Below are positions 37,040 to 46,338 of a stretch of DNA of 64,000 nucleotides, in pieces. Each line of letters starts with the position of its first letter. Position 1 is the first letter of the stretch. A program made the position numbers and the translations under genes. The notes under the pieces were generated by a model. It was not told the origin of the DNA and ran no database searches. It saw only the letters and a program-made list of their open reading frames with translations. The stretch is taken from NCBI GenBank assembly GCA_963695175.1, contig CAVOGG010000004.1:248001-312000 (forward strand), written 5' to 3'. The DNA comes from Fodinibacter sp963695175 (GTDB lineage: Bacteria; Actinomycetota; Actinomycetes; Actinomycetales; Dermatophilaceae).

Positions 37040-37926
37040 CGGGTTCCTCCGTGCACGAGGTCGACGGCCACGTCGACGGCCGAGTCGACGTCGCCGTCCG
37101 GGGGGAAGAGCAGGGCACGCCCGACGACCAGGCCCGCGGCCGAGGAGTGCTCAAGGGCCCGGCCCCACTCGGCGTAGGTGTCGGCGGGGTCGCGCATGGG
37201 GTCGCCGCCGAGGAGGAGGCAGGGCAGCGTCGTGGCGTCGAGCACCCGCGCCATCTCGTCGACCACCGGCAGCTTCAGCCAGGTGCGGGCACTGGTGGCG
37301 CCGAGCCCCGCCGCGATGTGGATCGAATCGATCACCGAGTCGGGGTCGAGGAGGTTCTCGACCCGGCTCGGCGAGGTGCGCACCGTCATGAACGGCTCCA
37401 CCATCGCCATCAGGCCGTGCCTCGCGAGGGCGGTCACCGCCGAACCGCTGGCCTCCAAGGTCGGAGCGGTACCGGGCTCGTCGAGCGCGATGCGGGTGAG
37501 CATCTTGCCCCCGTCGAGGCCGTTGGCCGCGATGGTGTCGGCGTCGTAGGCGGTGAACCGGTCGTCGAGCTCGAAGGCAGCGCCCTGCAGGCCCCCACGG
37601 TTCATCGAGCCGATCACGACCTTGTCGTCGAGCAGGCCGGAGAGCAGGAGGTCCTCGAGCACGTCCGGGGTGCCGAGCACCCCGTCGACGCCCGGTCGCT
37701 GCAGGGCCGTCGCCAGCCGCTCGAGCAGGTCGGGTCGCGAGGCCATCGCGCGGGAGTCGTCACGGACGGCGAGTGCCCCGCGGGCCGGGTGGTCGGCGGC
37801 GATGAGCAGGAGCCGTCCGTCGTCGCTGAGCGAGGTGCGACGGCGGCGGGCCGCCCAGGCAGCGGGCACGGCATCCGGCTCGGTGAGGCGACGGCGGGTG
37901 AGCACAGCGGCGTCGATCGTCGTCAT
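37036..37926 (-). CDS. Cgl0158-family (beta/alpha)8 aldolase-like protein
   Basis: A 296-residue barrel resembling the deoxyribose-phosphate/tagatose aldolase-like proteins found in actinobacterial inositol clusters. It contains LLLIAADHPARGALAV, VDGVLGTPDVLEDLLL, DGGKMLTRIALDEPGTAPTL, LMAMVEPFMT and WLKLPVVDEMARVL, with Lys and Asp/Glu strands suiting a class I aldolase. Placed between iolC and iolB with four-base overlaps on both sides, it most likely cleaves 2-deoxy-5-keto-gluconate-6-phosphate, replacing the canonical IolJ. The catalytic Lys (candidate in WLKLP) is inferred. The frame runs further upstream but ATG 37926 is required by the overlap. Confidence 0.82.
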   Translation of the reverse strand: MTTIDAAVLTRRRLTEPDAVPAAWAARRRRTSLSDDGRLLLIAADHPARGALAVRDDSRAMASRPDLLERLATALQRPGVDGVLGTPDVLEDLLLSGLLDDKVVIGSMNRGGLQGAAFELDDRFTAYDADTIAANGLDGGKMLTRIALDEPGTAPTLEASGSAVTALARHGLMAMVEPFMTVRTSPSRVENLLDPDSVIDSIHIAAGLGATSARTWLKLPVVDEMARVLDATTLPCLLLGGDPMRDPADTYAEWGRALEHSSAAGLVVGRALLFPPDGDVDSAVDVAVDLVHGGTR

Positions 37927-38888
37927 GCGGTGGTCCCCTGCATCAGCTCGAGCACCTCTCGCTCGTCGGGCATCGCCGTCGAGCACTCCAGGCGTGAGGC
38001 CACGATGGCGCCCGCGGTGTTCGCGAAACGCAGGGCGCGCTCGAGGTCCCAGCCCTCGAGGAGGCCGTGGCACAGCGCGCCACCGAAGGCGTCACCCGCA
38101 CCGAGGCCATTGGCGACCTGCACGGGCACCGGCGGCACGACGACGCGCTCGCCGGAGGCCGACACGGCGAGCACCCCCTTGGGCCCCTGCTTCACGACGG
38201 CCAGCTCGACACCCCGGTCCAGCAGGGCCTTGGCGGCATCCTCGGGGTGCTCGGTGCCGACCGCGACGCGGCACTCCTCCGCGTTGCCGATGGCGACGGT
38301 GCTGGCGTCGATGGCCGCACCGGCCGCGCGGGTGGCCTCGGACTCGGCCCGCCAGAACTGCGGTCGGTAGTCGAGGTCGATGACCGTGTGCGCACGCCGG
38401 CCGCGCAGCTCCCAGGCCGTGGCGTGCGCCGTGCGGCTCGGCTCGGCCGACAGCCCGGTGAGGGTGGCCCAGAACAGGCGGCTCTCGCGCACGGCCACCG
38501 GGGGGATCTCCTCAGGCGCAACCCGCAGGTCGGGTGCCTGCGGGTAGCGGTAGAAGTAGAGCGGGAAGTGGTCGGGCGGGAAGATCTCGCAGAAGGTGAC
38601 CGGCGTCGGCAGCGACGGGTCGGTGGTGACGTAGATCGGGTCGACGCCGAGCTCGGCCAGGGTGCGGGTCACGTACCGGCCGAAGGGGTCGTTGCCGGCA
38701 CGGCTGATCAGCGCCGCGCTGTGCCCGAGCCGGGCGACGGCCACGGCCACGTTGCCGGCGCTCCCGCCGAGGAACTTGCCGAAGGTGGTGACGTCCTCGA
38801 GCGACTTGCCGGTCTGCATCGGGTAGAGGTCGACCCCCACGCGGCCGATGGCCAGCACGTCGAAAGAGCTCGTCAGCGGCAGGGGCAC
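37923..38888 (-). CDS. iolC: 5-dehydro-2-deoxygluconokinase
   Basis: A 321-residue PfkB-family kinase that phosphorylates 2-deoxy-5-keto-gluconate. It reads LAIGRVGVDLYPMQTGKSLED, FGKFLGGSAGNVAVAVARLG (sugar site), FCEIFPPDHFPLYFYRYPQAPD (typical of IolC), VKQGPKGVLA and the anion-hole motif GLGAGDAFGGALCHGL with the catalytic Asp near 260. The GTG at 38888 has a perfect AGGAGG, which sets the start; the frame is open to 38963. First gene of the minus-strand iolC-aldolase-iolB-iolG-mmsA run. Confidence 0.94.
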   Translation of the reverse strand: MPLPLTSSFDVLAIGRVGVDLYPMQTGKSLEDVTTFGKFLGGSAGNVAVAVARLGHSAALISRAGNDPFGRYVTRTLAELGVDPIYVTTDPSLPTPVTFCEIFPPDHFPLYFYRYPQAPDLRVAPEEIPPVAVRESRLFWATLTGLSAEPSRTAHATAWELRGRRAHTVIDLDYRPQFWRAESEATRAAGAAIDASTVAIGNAEECRVAVGTEHPEDAAKALLDRGVELAVVKQGPKGVLAVSASGERVVVPPVPVQVANGLGAGDAFGGALCHGLLEGWDLERALRFANTAGAIVASRLECSTAMPDEREVLELMQGTTA

Positions 38889-38954
38889 GGCTCCTCCTGG
38901 GTCCTCAGGCGTCGGTGTGGTGATGCGCCAAGGCTGCACCACGTCCCGGCGCCC

Positions 38955-39014
38955 TGTCAACATTTGTTAGGACATTTGGCATTTCGCACTCGTAGACCTG
39001 CGAACACCTACACT
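38955..39014. promoter_or_regulatory. Divergent iolC/GntR promoter region with operator 4
   Basis: On the minus strand AATGTCCTAACAAA (38976-38963) precedes TTGACA (38960-38955), the -35 for iolC. On the plus strand TACACT (39009-39014) ends seven bases before the GntR GTG, giving a leaderless promoter. One bound regulator could control both directions. Confidence 0.68.
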
Positions 39015-39021
39015 CGGGCAC

Positions 39022-39759
39022 GTGAACGTCATCCCCGTCACCATCGACCGCGGCAGCCCCGTCCCTCTCTACCACCAGCTGGCCGAGCAGCTGACCGCCT
39101 CGATCGAGGACGGCCGGCTCAAGCCGGGCGACCCGTTCGAGAACGAGCTGGCCCTCGCCGAACGGCTCGACCTCTCCCGGCCGACGGTGCGACGCGCCAT
39201 CGCGGAGCTGGTGTCCCGCGGGCTCCTCGTGCGTCGTCGCGGCGTGGGCACCACCGTCGCCAGTCAGGTCATCCACCGGCGCGACGAGCTGACCAGCCTG
39301 TACGACGACATGGTCAGACGCGGCCAGAAGCCGGTGACGGAGGTCGTCTCGTTCAGCACCGACGACGTCAACCCGGTCGCGGCCGAGGCGCTCGGGCTGG
39401 CGCCGGACACCCACCTGGTCTCCGTCGAGCGGCTGCGCAGCGTCGACGGAACCCCCACGGCGTTGATGCACAACTGGTTGTCCCCACAGTTCGCCGACCT
39501 CACGGCGGCCGACCTGGAGGACGCCAGCCTCTACGCAATCCTGCGCACCCGTGGGGTGCGGCCGGTCATCGCGCACCAGACCATCGGCGCCCGCCGGCCC
39601 GCTGCCCGCGAGCGCAAGCTGCTCAAGCTCGCTGCCGGCGACCCGCTGCTCACGATGACCCGGAAGGCGTATGCCGCGAACGGTGTCGCCGTCGAGTACG
39701 GCGACCACTCCTATCGCTACGACCAGTACGCCTTCGACGTCACCGTCTACGACCGCTGA
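39022..39759 (+). CDS. GntR family regulator (HutC/UTRA type), putative inositol regulator
   Basis: A 245-residue repressor. The N-terminal winged helix has PLYHQLAEQLTASIEDGRLKPGDPFENELALAERLDLSRPTVRRAI up to RGVGTTV; a UTRA effector domain follows with LGLAPDTHLVSVERLRSVDGTP and VEYGDHSYRYDQYAFDVTVY. UTRA domains bind small metabolites such as sugar phosphates. It is divergent from iolC, next to the shared operator, and is the best candidate for the protein reading the TGT-N4-ACA sites. The start GTG 39022 is leaderless. Confidence 0.88.
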   Translation: MNVIPVTIDRGSPVPLYHQLAEQLTASIEDGRLKPGDPFENELALAERLDLSRPTVRRAIAELVSRGLLVRRRGVGTTVASQVIHRRDELTSLYDDMVRRGQKPVTEVVSFSTDDVNPVAAEALGLAPDTHLVSVERLRSVDGTPTALMHNWLSPQFADLTAADLEDASLYAILRTRGVRPVIAHQTIGARRPAARERKLLKLAAGDPLLTMTRKAYAANGVAVEYGDHSYRYDQYAFDVTVYDR

Positions 39760-39801
39760 GCGAACAGCGCCGCCCTTCCCCCTTGCGCAACCCCGGGGCC
39801 C

Positions 39802-39831
39802 GAATGCTAATGTCCTAACATTCAAGCATTC
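39802..39831. promoter_or_regulatory. Putative inositol-regulon operator 5 (nested palindromes)
   Basis: The inner site AATGTCCTAACATT (39809-39822) is flanked by GAATGCT and AGCATTC, an outer 7-base inverted repeat. TAATGT inside it may be the -10 of the downstream isomerase gene, so binding would occlude the promoter. Confidence 0.68.
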
Positions 39832-39871
39832 AGCCCCTACCCGTCGTGACGGGTCGAAGGAGGACCCGACG

Positions 39872-40759
39872 GTGAAGATCGCGCAGGACCCCACGCCCTT
39901 CCACCACGACCACGCACTCCTCGACTTCCCCGGCGTGGTCGCCGACCTGGGCTACGAGCACATCCAGCTCACCCCTCATTCGGACCTCATCCCCTTCTTT
40001 CGGCACCCCAAGGCCGACGACGCGCTGGTGCGGTCGCTGAAGAAGGCGTGCGACGAGGCCGGCGTCGGCATCGCCTCGCTGCTGCCCGTGCAGCGGTGGT
40101 CCGGTCCGGACGAGTGGGCGCGGGAGGCGGCCGTGCGGAACTGGAAGCGGATCGTCCAGATCGCCGTGGACCTCGACGTGCGCGTGATCGGCACCGAGTT
40201 CTCCGGCCGGCCGGAGCGCGCGGAGGAGTCGGAGGCCGCGTTCTACCGCTCGATGGAGGAGCTGCTCCCGGTCATCGAGCGCGAGGGCATCGACCTGCTC
40301 ATCGACCCGCACCCCGACGACTTCGTCGAGGACGGGCTGGAGGCGATCCGCGTCATTCGGGGCCTGAACAGCCCCAACGTCGGGATGGTGTTCGTCGCCT
40401 GCCACAGCTTCCACATGGGCCACCCGATGCGCGAGGTCATCCGCGCCGGCAAGGACCTCATCCGCCTGGTGCACGTCGCGGACACCATGGACCACCACGC
40501 CTCACACGGCCTGCGCTACATCTCGAACCCGCCCGGCAACACCACCCGGGTCCACCAGCACCTGAGGATCGGCGCCGGTGACGTGGACTGGGACGACTTC
40601 TTCGGCGGCCTGGCCGAGATCGGCTTCTACGACAGCCCCGACACGGTCATGTGCAACTCGGTGTTCGCCGAGGACGAGAACGCCGACGCCATGGCCCGCT
40701 ACCAGCTCACGACGATGCACGACCGCGTCGCCACGCACACGACCGGAGGACACCAGTGA
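39872..40759 (+). CDS. Sugar phosphate isomerase/epimerase, inosose dehydratase-like
   Basis: A 295-residue AP-endonuclease-2/xylose-isomerase-like barrel. Metal-ligand strands are VIGTEFSGRPERAEESEAAF, DLLIDPHPDDFVEDGL, VGMVFVACHSFHMG and LVHVADTMDHHASHGLRY, with an arginine-containing VHQHLRIGAGDVDWDDFF near the end. Start GTG 39872 has ribosome site GAAGGAGG. It is the first gene of the operon with a transaldolase-family gene and iolD and is directly controlled by operator 5. It may be an IolE- or IolH/IolI-type enzyme; the exact step is unclear. Confidence 0.82.
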   Translation: MKIAQDPTPFHHDHALLDFPGVVADLGYEHIQLTPHSDLIPFFRHPKADDALVRSLKKACDEAGVGIASLLPVQRWSGPDEWAREAAVRNWKRIVQIAVDLDVRVIGTEFSGRPERAEESEAAFYRSMEELLPVIEREGIDLLIDPHPDDFVEDGLEAIRVIRGLNSPNVGMVFVACHSFHMGHPMREVIRAGKDLIRLVHVADTMDHHASHGLRYISNPPGNTTRVHQHLRIGAGDVDWDDFFGGLAEIGFYDSPDTVMCNSVFAEDENADAMARYQLTTMHDRVATHTTGGHQ

Positions 40760-41820
40760 CCACGTCACCCCTGCTCACCATGACCGAGACCACCCCCACG
40801 GCGCTGTGGAACGACTCGTCGACCCTGTCCGAGCTGACGGCGGCCATCGGCTGGGGAGCCGTCGGCGCCACCTGCAACCCGGTCATCGCCCTGGCTGCGA
40901 TCCGCTCGGACCTGCCCCGCTGGCAGGCCCGGATCGCCGACATCGCCGCCGACCGGCCGACCGCCACCGAGTCGCAGATCGGCTGGCAGGTCGTCGAAGA
41001 GGTCTCCATCGAGGCAGCGAAGTACCTCGAGCCCGCGTTCGACGAGCACAACGGTCGCAACGGCCGGCTGTCGATGCAGACCGACCCGCGCCTGCACCGC
41101 GACGCCGCGGCTTTGGCCGACCAGGCGGAGCACTTCGCCTCGCTCGCCCCGAACATCATCGTGAAGATCCCCGCCACTCAGGTCGGCATCATCGCCATCG
41201 AGGAGGCGACCTACCGCGGGGTCAGCATCAACGTCACCGTGTCGTTCACCGTGCCCCAGGCCGTCGAGGCCGGCGCGGCGATCCAGCGGGGGCTCGACCG
41301 CCGCAAGGCCGAGAACAAGGAGACGGCCTCGATGGGCCCGGTCGTCACAATCATGGTCGGACGCCTCGACGACTGGATGAAGACCGTCGTGGAGCGCGAC
41401 CGCATCGAGATCGACCCCGAGTACCTCGAGTGGGCCGGGGTTGCGGCGTTCAAGAAGGCCTACGGGATCTTCCTCGAGCGCGGCTTCCAGGCCCGCGTGC
41501 TCGCTGCGGCCTACCGCAACCAGCTGCAGTGGACCGAGCTGGTCGGTGGCGACATCGTGCTCTCCCCGCCGTTCGGCTGGCAGGAGAAGTTCCAGGCCAG
41601 CGGCCACGACCCCGTGTCGCGCATCGACGAGCCGGTCGACCCGGTCATCGTCGACGCCCTGCTGACCATCCCCGACTTCGTTCGTGCCTACGAGGTCGAC
41701 GGGATGACGCACGCCGAGTTCGACGGTTTCGGCGCCACCCGCACCACGCTGCGCCAGTTCCTCGAGGCGGACGAGGCCCTCGACCAGATCGTGCGCGACG
41801 TGATCGTTCCCGCTCCCTGA
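40756..41820 (+). CDS. Transaldolase family protein in the inositol operon
   Basis: A 354-residue class I aldolase-fold protein. LWNDSSTLSELTAAIGWGAVGATCNPVIAL is the transaldolase opening (strand 1 with the N-P-x turn), NIIVKIPATQVGIIAIEEATYRG holds the Schiff-base Lys candidate in VKIPAT, and NVTVSFTVPQAVEAGAAI is the following strand. C-terminal AAYRNQLQWTELVGGDIVLSPPF has the conserved Asn/Arg. It is longer than fructose-6-phosphate aldolases. GTG 40756 overlaps the previous stop by four bases. A transaldolase is not part of the textbook inositol pathway, so the substrate is open. Confidence 0.83.
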   Translation: MTTSPLLTMTETTPTALWNDSSTLSELTAAIGWGAVGATCNPVIALAAIRSDLPRWQARIADIAADRPTATESQIGWQVVEEVSIEAAKYLEPAFDEHNGRNGRLSMQTDPRLHRDAAALADQAEHFASLAPNIIVKIPATQVGIIAIEEATYRGVSINVTVSFTVPQAVEAGAAIQRGLDRRKAENKETASMGPVVTIMVGRLDDWMKTVVERDRIEIDPEYLEWAGVAAFKKAYGIFLERGFQARVLAAAYRNQLQWTELVGGDIVLSPPFGWQEKFQASGHDPVSRIDEPVDPVIVDALLTIPDFVRAYEVDGMTHAEFDGFGATRTTLRQFLEADEALDQIVRDVIVPAP

Positions 41821-41872
41821 CCCACCCTGGTCACCAGGCCATCGACGACGACGACGAAGGACCGACGACGCC

Positions 41873-43784
41873 ATGACGCAGACCGTGCGGCTCACCACCG
41901 CCCAGGCCCTCGTGAAGTTCCTCTCCAGCCAGTACTCCGAGCGCGACGGGGTGGAGCAGCGCCTCGTGACCGGAATACTCGGAATCTTCGGCCACGGCAA
42001 CGTGGCCGGTGTCGGGCAGGCGCTGCTCCAGGCCCAGGTGCAGGGCGAGGACGGTGCTGAGGGCGACGACGTGCTCGGCGACCTGCCCTACTACCTCTCG
42101 CGCAACGAGCAGGGGGCGGTGCACACTGCCACCGCCTTCAGCCGGGCCCGCAACCGCCGACAGGTGATGGCCGTGACGACGTCGATCGGGCCGGGCGCGA
42201 CCAACATGGTCACCGGCGCCGCGCTCGCGACGACCAACAGGATCCCTGTTCTGCTCTTCCCGTCCGACCAGTTCGCCACCCGGGTGCCGGACCCGGTGCT
42301 CCAGCAGCTCGAGGACCCCGGCACCCTCGACGTCACCGTCAACGACGTCTTCCGGCCGGTGTCGCGCTTCTTCGACCGGATCAGTCGGCCGGAGCAGCTC
42401 ATCCCCTCGCTGATGAACGCGATGCGCGTGCTCACCGACCCTGCCGACACGGGGGCCGTCACGGTCTGCCTTCCGCAGGACGTCCAGGCCGAGGCGCACG
42501 ACTGGCCCCTGGCCTTCTTCGCGAAGCGGGTCTGGCACATCGGTCGGCCGGTGCCCGAGCCGGCCGCGCTGACGCGCGCGCTCGACGTCATTCGATCGGC
42601 GAAGCGACCGCTCGTCGTCGCCGGCGGCGGTGTGGTCTATGCCGAGGCGTCCGAGGAGCTGCGCGCCTTCGCGGCCGCCACGGGGATCCCGGTGTCCGAC
42701 ACCCACGCCGGCAAGGGTGCGATCAACTGGGACCACCCGTCCGCGGTCGGCGGCGTGGGGTCAACCGGCTCCTCGGCCGCCAACGCGTTGGCCCGGGAGG
42801 CTGACGTGGTCATCGGGATCGGCACCCGCTACTCCGACTTCACCACGGCGAGCCACACGATCTTCGCCAATGAGGACGTGCGCTTCGTCAACGTCAACGT
42901 GCTCGGCTTCGACGCGGCCAAGCACGGGGCGACGATGCTCGTCGCCGACGCCCGGGAGGCCCTGCGTCGCGCTGACCGCCGGCCTCGAGGGCTGGCAGGT
43001 GGACGACGCCTACCGGCAGGAGGCCGTCGACCTCGACGCCGCGTGGCAGCAGGTCGTCGACGAGTGCTACCACCGCGACCACACGCCACTGCCGGCCCAG
43101 ACGGAGGTGTTCGGGGCACTGAACGAGCTGATGGGGCCCAAGGACGTCATCATCAACGCCGCCGGCTCGATGCCGGGTGACCTGCAGTGCCTCTGGCGGG
43201 CCTCGACCCCCGAGCAGTACCACGTGGAGTATGCCTTCTCGTGCATGGGCTACGAGATCCCGGCGTCGCTCGGCGTGAAGCTGGCCGTCGGGGACGAGCA
43301 GCAGGTCGTGGCGATCGTCGGTGACGGCACCTACCAGATGCTGCCGATGGAGATCGCGACGATCGTCTCCGAGGGCGTCAAGGTCATCATCGTGCTGCTC
43401 CAGAACCACGGCTTCGCCTCGATCGGCGCGCTCTCCGAGTCGCGGGGTTCCCAGCGCTTTGGTACGAAGTACCGCATGCGCCAGTCGTCCACTGGCCGCC
43501 TCGACGGTGAGGAGGTGCCTTTCGACCTCGCTGCCAACGCCGCCTCCTGGGGCGCCGACGTTCTGCGCTGCGGGTCGATGGCCGAGTTCCGCGAGAACTA
43601 CGGCGTCGCAGCCGCATCCGACCACACGACGGTGCTCTACATCGAGACCGACCTGCTCGGGCCCAACCCGCCCGGGTCGGCCTGGTGGGACGTCCCCGTC
43701 TCGCAGGTGTCAGCTCTGGAGTCGACACAGCAGGCGTTTGCCGAGCACCTGAAGAGCCAACGCGGGCAGCGCGCGTACCTCTGA
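41873..43784 (+). pseudogene. iolD: 3D-(3,5/4)-trihydroxycyclohexane-1,2-dione hydrolase IolD, frame broken near 42965
   Basis: A thiamine-diphosphate enzyme that opens the diketo-inositol ring. The N-terminal frame reads MTQTVRLTTAQALVKFLSSQ, GIFGHGNVAGVGQAL, YYLSRNEQGAVHTATAF and TSIGPGATNMVTGAALA, through the middle domain to VADAREAL. One extra C near 42965 moves the rest, LTAGLEGWQVDDAYRQ, FSCMGYEIPASLGVKLA and the TPP motif VGDGTYQMLPMEIATI with NHGFASIG, into the next frame. Restored length is about 636 residues, normal for IolD. If the break were real, the myo-inositol pathway would stop here while every other core gene stays intact, which favours a sequencing indel. Confidence 0.9.
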
Positions 43785-43801
43785 ACGGGGACGATGCCGA
43801 C

Positions 43802-43867
43802 AACGTTGTCCTTAATGACGGAATGTTAGGACAATTGCTTGACAGCACGGCGCGGACACGCTGGAAT
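43802..43867 (+). promoter_or_regulatory. Importer promoter with paired inositol-regulon operators (6)
   Basis: AATGTTAGGACAATT (43822-43836) precedes a consensus -35 TTGACA (43839-43844), a 17-base spacer and TGGAAT (43862-43867) as -10. A second half, TTGTCCTTAATG, lies just upstream at 43806, inverted relative to the first (TTGTCCT/AGGACAA). The remaining bases up to 44097 form an untranslated leader in which no other signal was recognised. Confidence 0.68.
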
Positions 43868-44097
43868 GAACCTCTGGAGCCGACTCGCTCCGCCAACAGA
43901 AGAGCTCCACCCGGTCCAGGCCCGAACGCCAACGGGGACTTCACCCCTTCCCTCCGTCGCTGAGGACGCCGCCGACCGGCCGCCGCAGTCGCCACACGGC
44001 GCGCACCACCGATGCCTCCCCCCACGGGTCGCGCCGGCGCGGCACCACTGACCCCGCAGAGCCGCGGGCAGTAGCCCCGAAAGGACACCGTCCCACC

Positions 44098-45096
44098 ATG
44101 AATCAGAGCCGATTCCGGAAAGCAATGGCGGCGACCGCGATCGCAGCCTCCGCAACCTTCGTCCTCGCCGCCTGCAGCGGCGGCGGCGCCGAGAAGAGTG
44201 ACGACACGGCGAGCGGCTCGGGGGGTGGCGGCGGCAACTCGGGTTACACCTTCGCCATGGTCACCCACGAGACCCCCGGCGACACCTTCTGGGACAAGAT
44301 CAAGGCGGGTGCGCAGCAGGCCGCCAAGGACACCGGGTCCACCCTGAAGTACAGCAACGACCCCGACCCGGCCAAGCAGGCCACGCTCATCCAGAACGCG
44401 GTCGACTCCAAGGTCGACGGCATCGCCACCACCCTGGCCACGCCGGACGCGCTCAAGGGTGCGGTCCAGTCGGCGGTCACCGCCAAGATCCCCACGGTGG
44501 CCTTCAACTCGGGTATCGACCAGTACAAGGACACCGGCGCGCTGATGTACTTCGGCTCCGACGAGAACCTCGCCGGTTCCACCGCCGGTGAGCGCATCGT
44601 GGCTGACGGCGCGAAGCACCCCCTGTGCGTGATCCAGGCCGCCGGTTCGGTGGCCCTCGAGGCCCGGTGTGCCGGCGTGAAGAGCAAGGCATCCTCCACC
44701 GAGAACATCCAGGTCAACGGCGCCGACGACTCCTCGGTCGTCTCCGCGCTCCAGGCGAAGCTCGCCGCCGACCCCTCGATCGACTACATCGTCACCCTCG
44801 GTGCGCCGATCGCTCTCGACGCCCTCAAGGCCATGGACCAGGCCAGCAGCAAGGCCAAGCTCGTCACCTTCGACCTCAACCAGGAGGCCGCGCAGGCCAT
44901 CAAGGACGGCAAGATCCAGTTCTCGGTCGACCAGCAGCCGTACGTCCAGGGCTATCTGGCCGTGACTTCCCTGTACCTCAACAAGAAGAACGGCAACGAC
45001 ATCGGTGGCGGCCAGCCGGTGCTCACCGGCCCCTCCTTCGTCGACAGCAGCAACATCGACGTCATCCTCCCGTTCACCAAGAACAACACCCGCTGA
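44098..45096 (+). CDS. Sugar ABC transporter substrate-binding lipoprotein (putative inositol)
   Basis: A 332-residue ribose/inositol-type binding protein (Peripla_BP_4). The signal peptide ends in lipobox VLAAC near Cys26, followed by a Ser/Gly-rich linker. The mature part reads TFAMVTHETPGDTFWDKIKAGAQQAA, ATLIQNAVDSKVDGIATTLA, IPTVAFNSGID and SVDQQPYVQGYLAV, the usual pyranose-ring-binding layout. Promoter and operator 6 lie upstream and iolD ends just before, so inositol is the likely ligand. ATG 44098 is preceded by AAAGGA. Confidence 0.86.
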   Translation: MNQSRFRKAMAATAIAASATFVLAACSGGGAEKSDDTASGSGGGGGNSGYTFAMVTHETPGDTFWDKIKAGAQQAAKDTGSTLKYSNDPDPAKQATLIQNAVDSKVDGIATTLATPDALKGAVQSAVTAKIPTVAFNSGIDQYKDTGALMYFGSDENLAGSTAGERIVADGAKHPLCVIQAAGSVALEARCAGVKSKASSTENIQVNGADDSSVVSALQAKLAADPSIDYIVTLGAPIALDALKAMDQASSKAKLVTFDLNQEAAQAIKDGKIQFSVDQQPYVQGYLAVTSLYLNKKNGNDIGGGQPVLTGPSFVDSSNIDVILPFTKNNTR

Positions 45097-45109
45097 TCCA
45101 TCCGAGACG

Positions 45110-45153
45110 TCCCGGTGACGGGGCCCCGCCCGCGCGGCGCCCCGTCACCGGGA
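45110..45153 (+). terminator. Stem-loop between binding-protein and permease genes
   Basis: A perfect 15-bp stem, TCCCGGTGACGGGGC with its complement, around a 14-base loop. It lacks a T-run and probably gives partial termination or protects the binding-protein mRNA, as in the nucleoside transporter operon at 18637. Confidence 0.82.
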
Positions 45154-45172
45154 ACAGCAGAGGGAGAGAAGC

Positions 45173-46333
45173 ATGAGCCAAGACCCCACGTCGGCACCCT
45201 CGAGTGCCCCGCCTGAGGCGCCAGGCGCCTCCACGACGGCCCCACCGGCCGAAACCTCGACGGCCCCACCGGCCGCCACCTCCTCGGCCGCGCCGCACGG
45301 CGCCCACGCCGAAGCCTCCAACCGCGTACAGCTGGGCTGGTCCAACCGCCTGCTGGCGCGGCCCGAGATCGGGGCGCTCGTCGCCGCGGTCATCCTGTTC
45401 GTCTTCTTCCTGATCGTCGCCCCCGCGTTCAGATCAGTCGACTCGTTGATGACCGTGCTCTACCAGTCGTCGACGATCGGCATCGTCGCGGTCGGTGTGG
45501 GCCTGCTGATGATCGGTGGTGAGTTCGACCTCTCGGCAGGCGTGCTGGTCTACAGCGCCGGTTTGCTGAACGCGATGTTCTCCTACCAGCTGGGCATCAA
45601 CCTCTGGGTCGGGGCGGTCATCGCCCTGCTCTTCGCCCTGTCCATCGGGTTCTTCAACGGCTACATGGTGATGCGCACCGGGATCCCGAGCTTCCTGATC
45701 ACCTTGGGATCCTTCTTCGTGCTCCAAGGTGTCAACCTCGGTGTCACGAAGCTGGTCACCGGCTCGGTGTCGACCCCCAACATCAACCAGATGGACGGCT
45801 ACAGCTCGCTCAACGCGATCTTCGCGCACCAGTTCACCATCGGCAGCGTCAAGCTCGACATCACCGTGCTCTGGTGGTTCCTCTTCGTGGGCCTCGCGCA
45901 CTGGATCCTCACCCGTAGCCGGATCGGCAACTGGATCTACGCCGTCGGCGGCAACGCGCCCAGCGCCCGCGCGGTCGGTGTGCCGGTACGCCGGGTCAAG
46001 ATCGGCCTGTTCATGGGCGTCTCGTTCCTCGCGTGGTTCATGGGCATGCACACCCTGTACAACTTCAACACCCTCCAGGCGAGCAACGGCATCGGCAACG
46101 AGTTCCTCTACATCGTCGCCGCGGTCGTCGGTGGCACGCTGCTCACCGGTGGCTACGGAAACGCGATCGGTGTCGCCATCGGTGCGTTCATCTTCGGCAT
46201 GACCAGCCTGTGCATCGTCTACGCGGGCTGGGACAACAACTGGTTCAAGGCCTTCCTGGGCGTCATGCTCCTGCTCGCGGTCATCGTGAACCTCTACGTC
46301 AAGAACCTCTCGACCTTGCGAAAGGTGGGTTAG
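45173..46333 (+). CDS. Sugar ABC transporter permease (putative inositol)
   Basis: A 386-residue BPD_transp_2 permease with about ten helices. The first 65 residues are an Ala/Pro/Ser/Thr-rich cytoplasmic leader (PPAETSTAPPAATSSAAPHG), unusual in length. Core motifs are GIVAVGVGLLMIGGEFDLSAGVLV, IGFFNGYMVMRTGIPSFLITLGS and the ATPase-contact loop GNWIYAVGGNAPSARAVGVPV, matching ribose/inositol-type permeases. ATG 45173 has AGGGAGAG upstream. A single permease gene implies a homodimeric channel. Confidence 0.88.
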   Translation: MSQDPTSAPSSAPPEAPGASTTAPPAETSTAPPAATSSAAPHGAHAEASNRVQLGWSNRLLARPEIGALVAAVILFVFFLIVAPAFRSVDSLMTVLYQSSTIGIVAVGVGLLMIGGEFDLSAGVLVYSAGLLNAMFSYQLGINLWVGAVIALLFALSIGFFNGYMVMRTGIPSFLITLGSFFVLQGVNLGVTKLVTGSVSTPNINQMDGYSSLNAIFAHQFTIGSVKLDITVLWWFLFVGLAHWILTRSRIGNWIYAVGGNAPSARAVGVPVRRVKIGLFMGVSFLAWFMGMHTLYNFNTLQASNGIGNEFLYIVAAVVGGTLLTGGYGNAIGVAIGAFIFGMTSLCIVYAGWDNNWFKAFLGVMLLLAVIVNLYVKNLSTLRKVG

Positions 46334-46338
46334 GCGCC

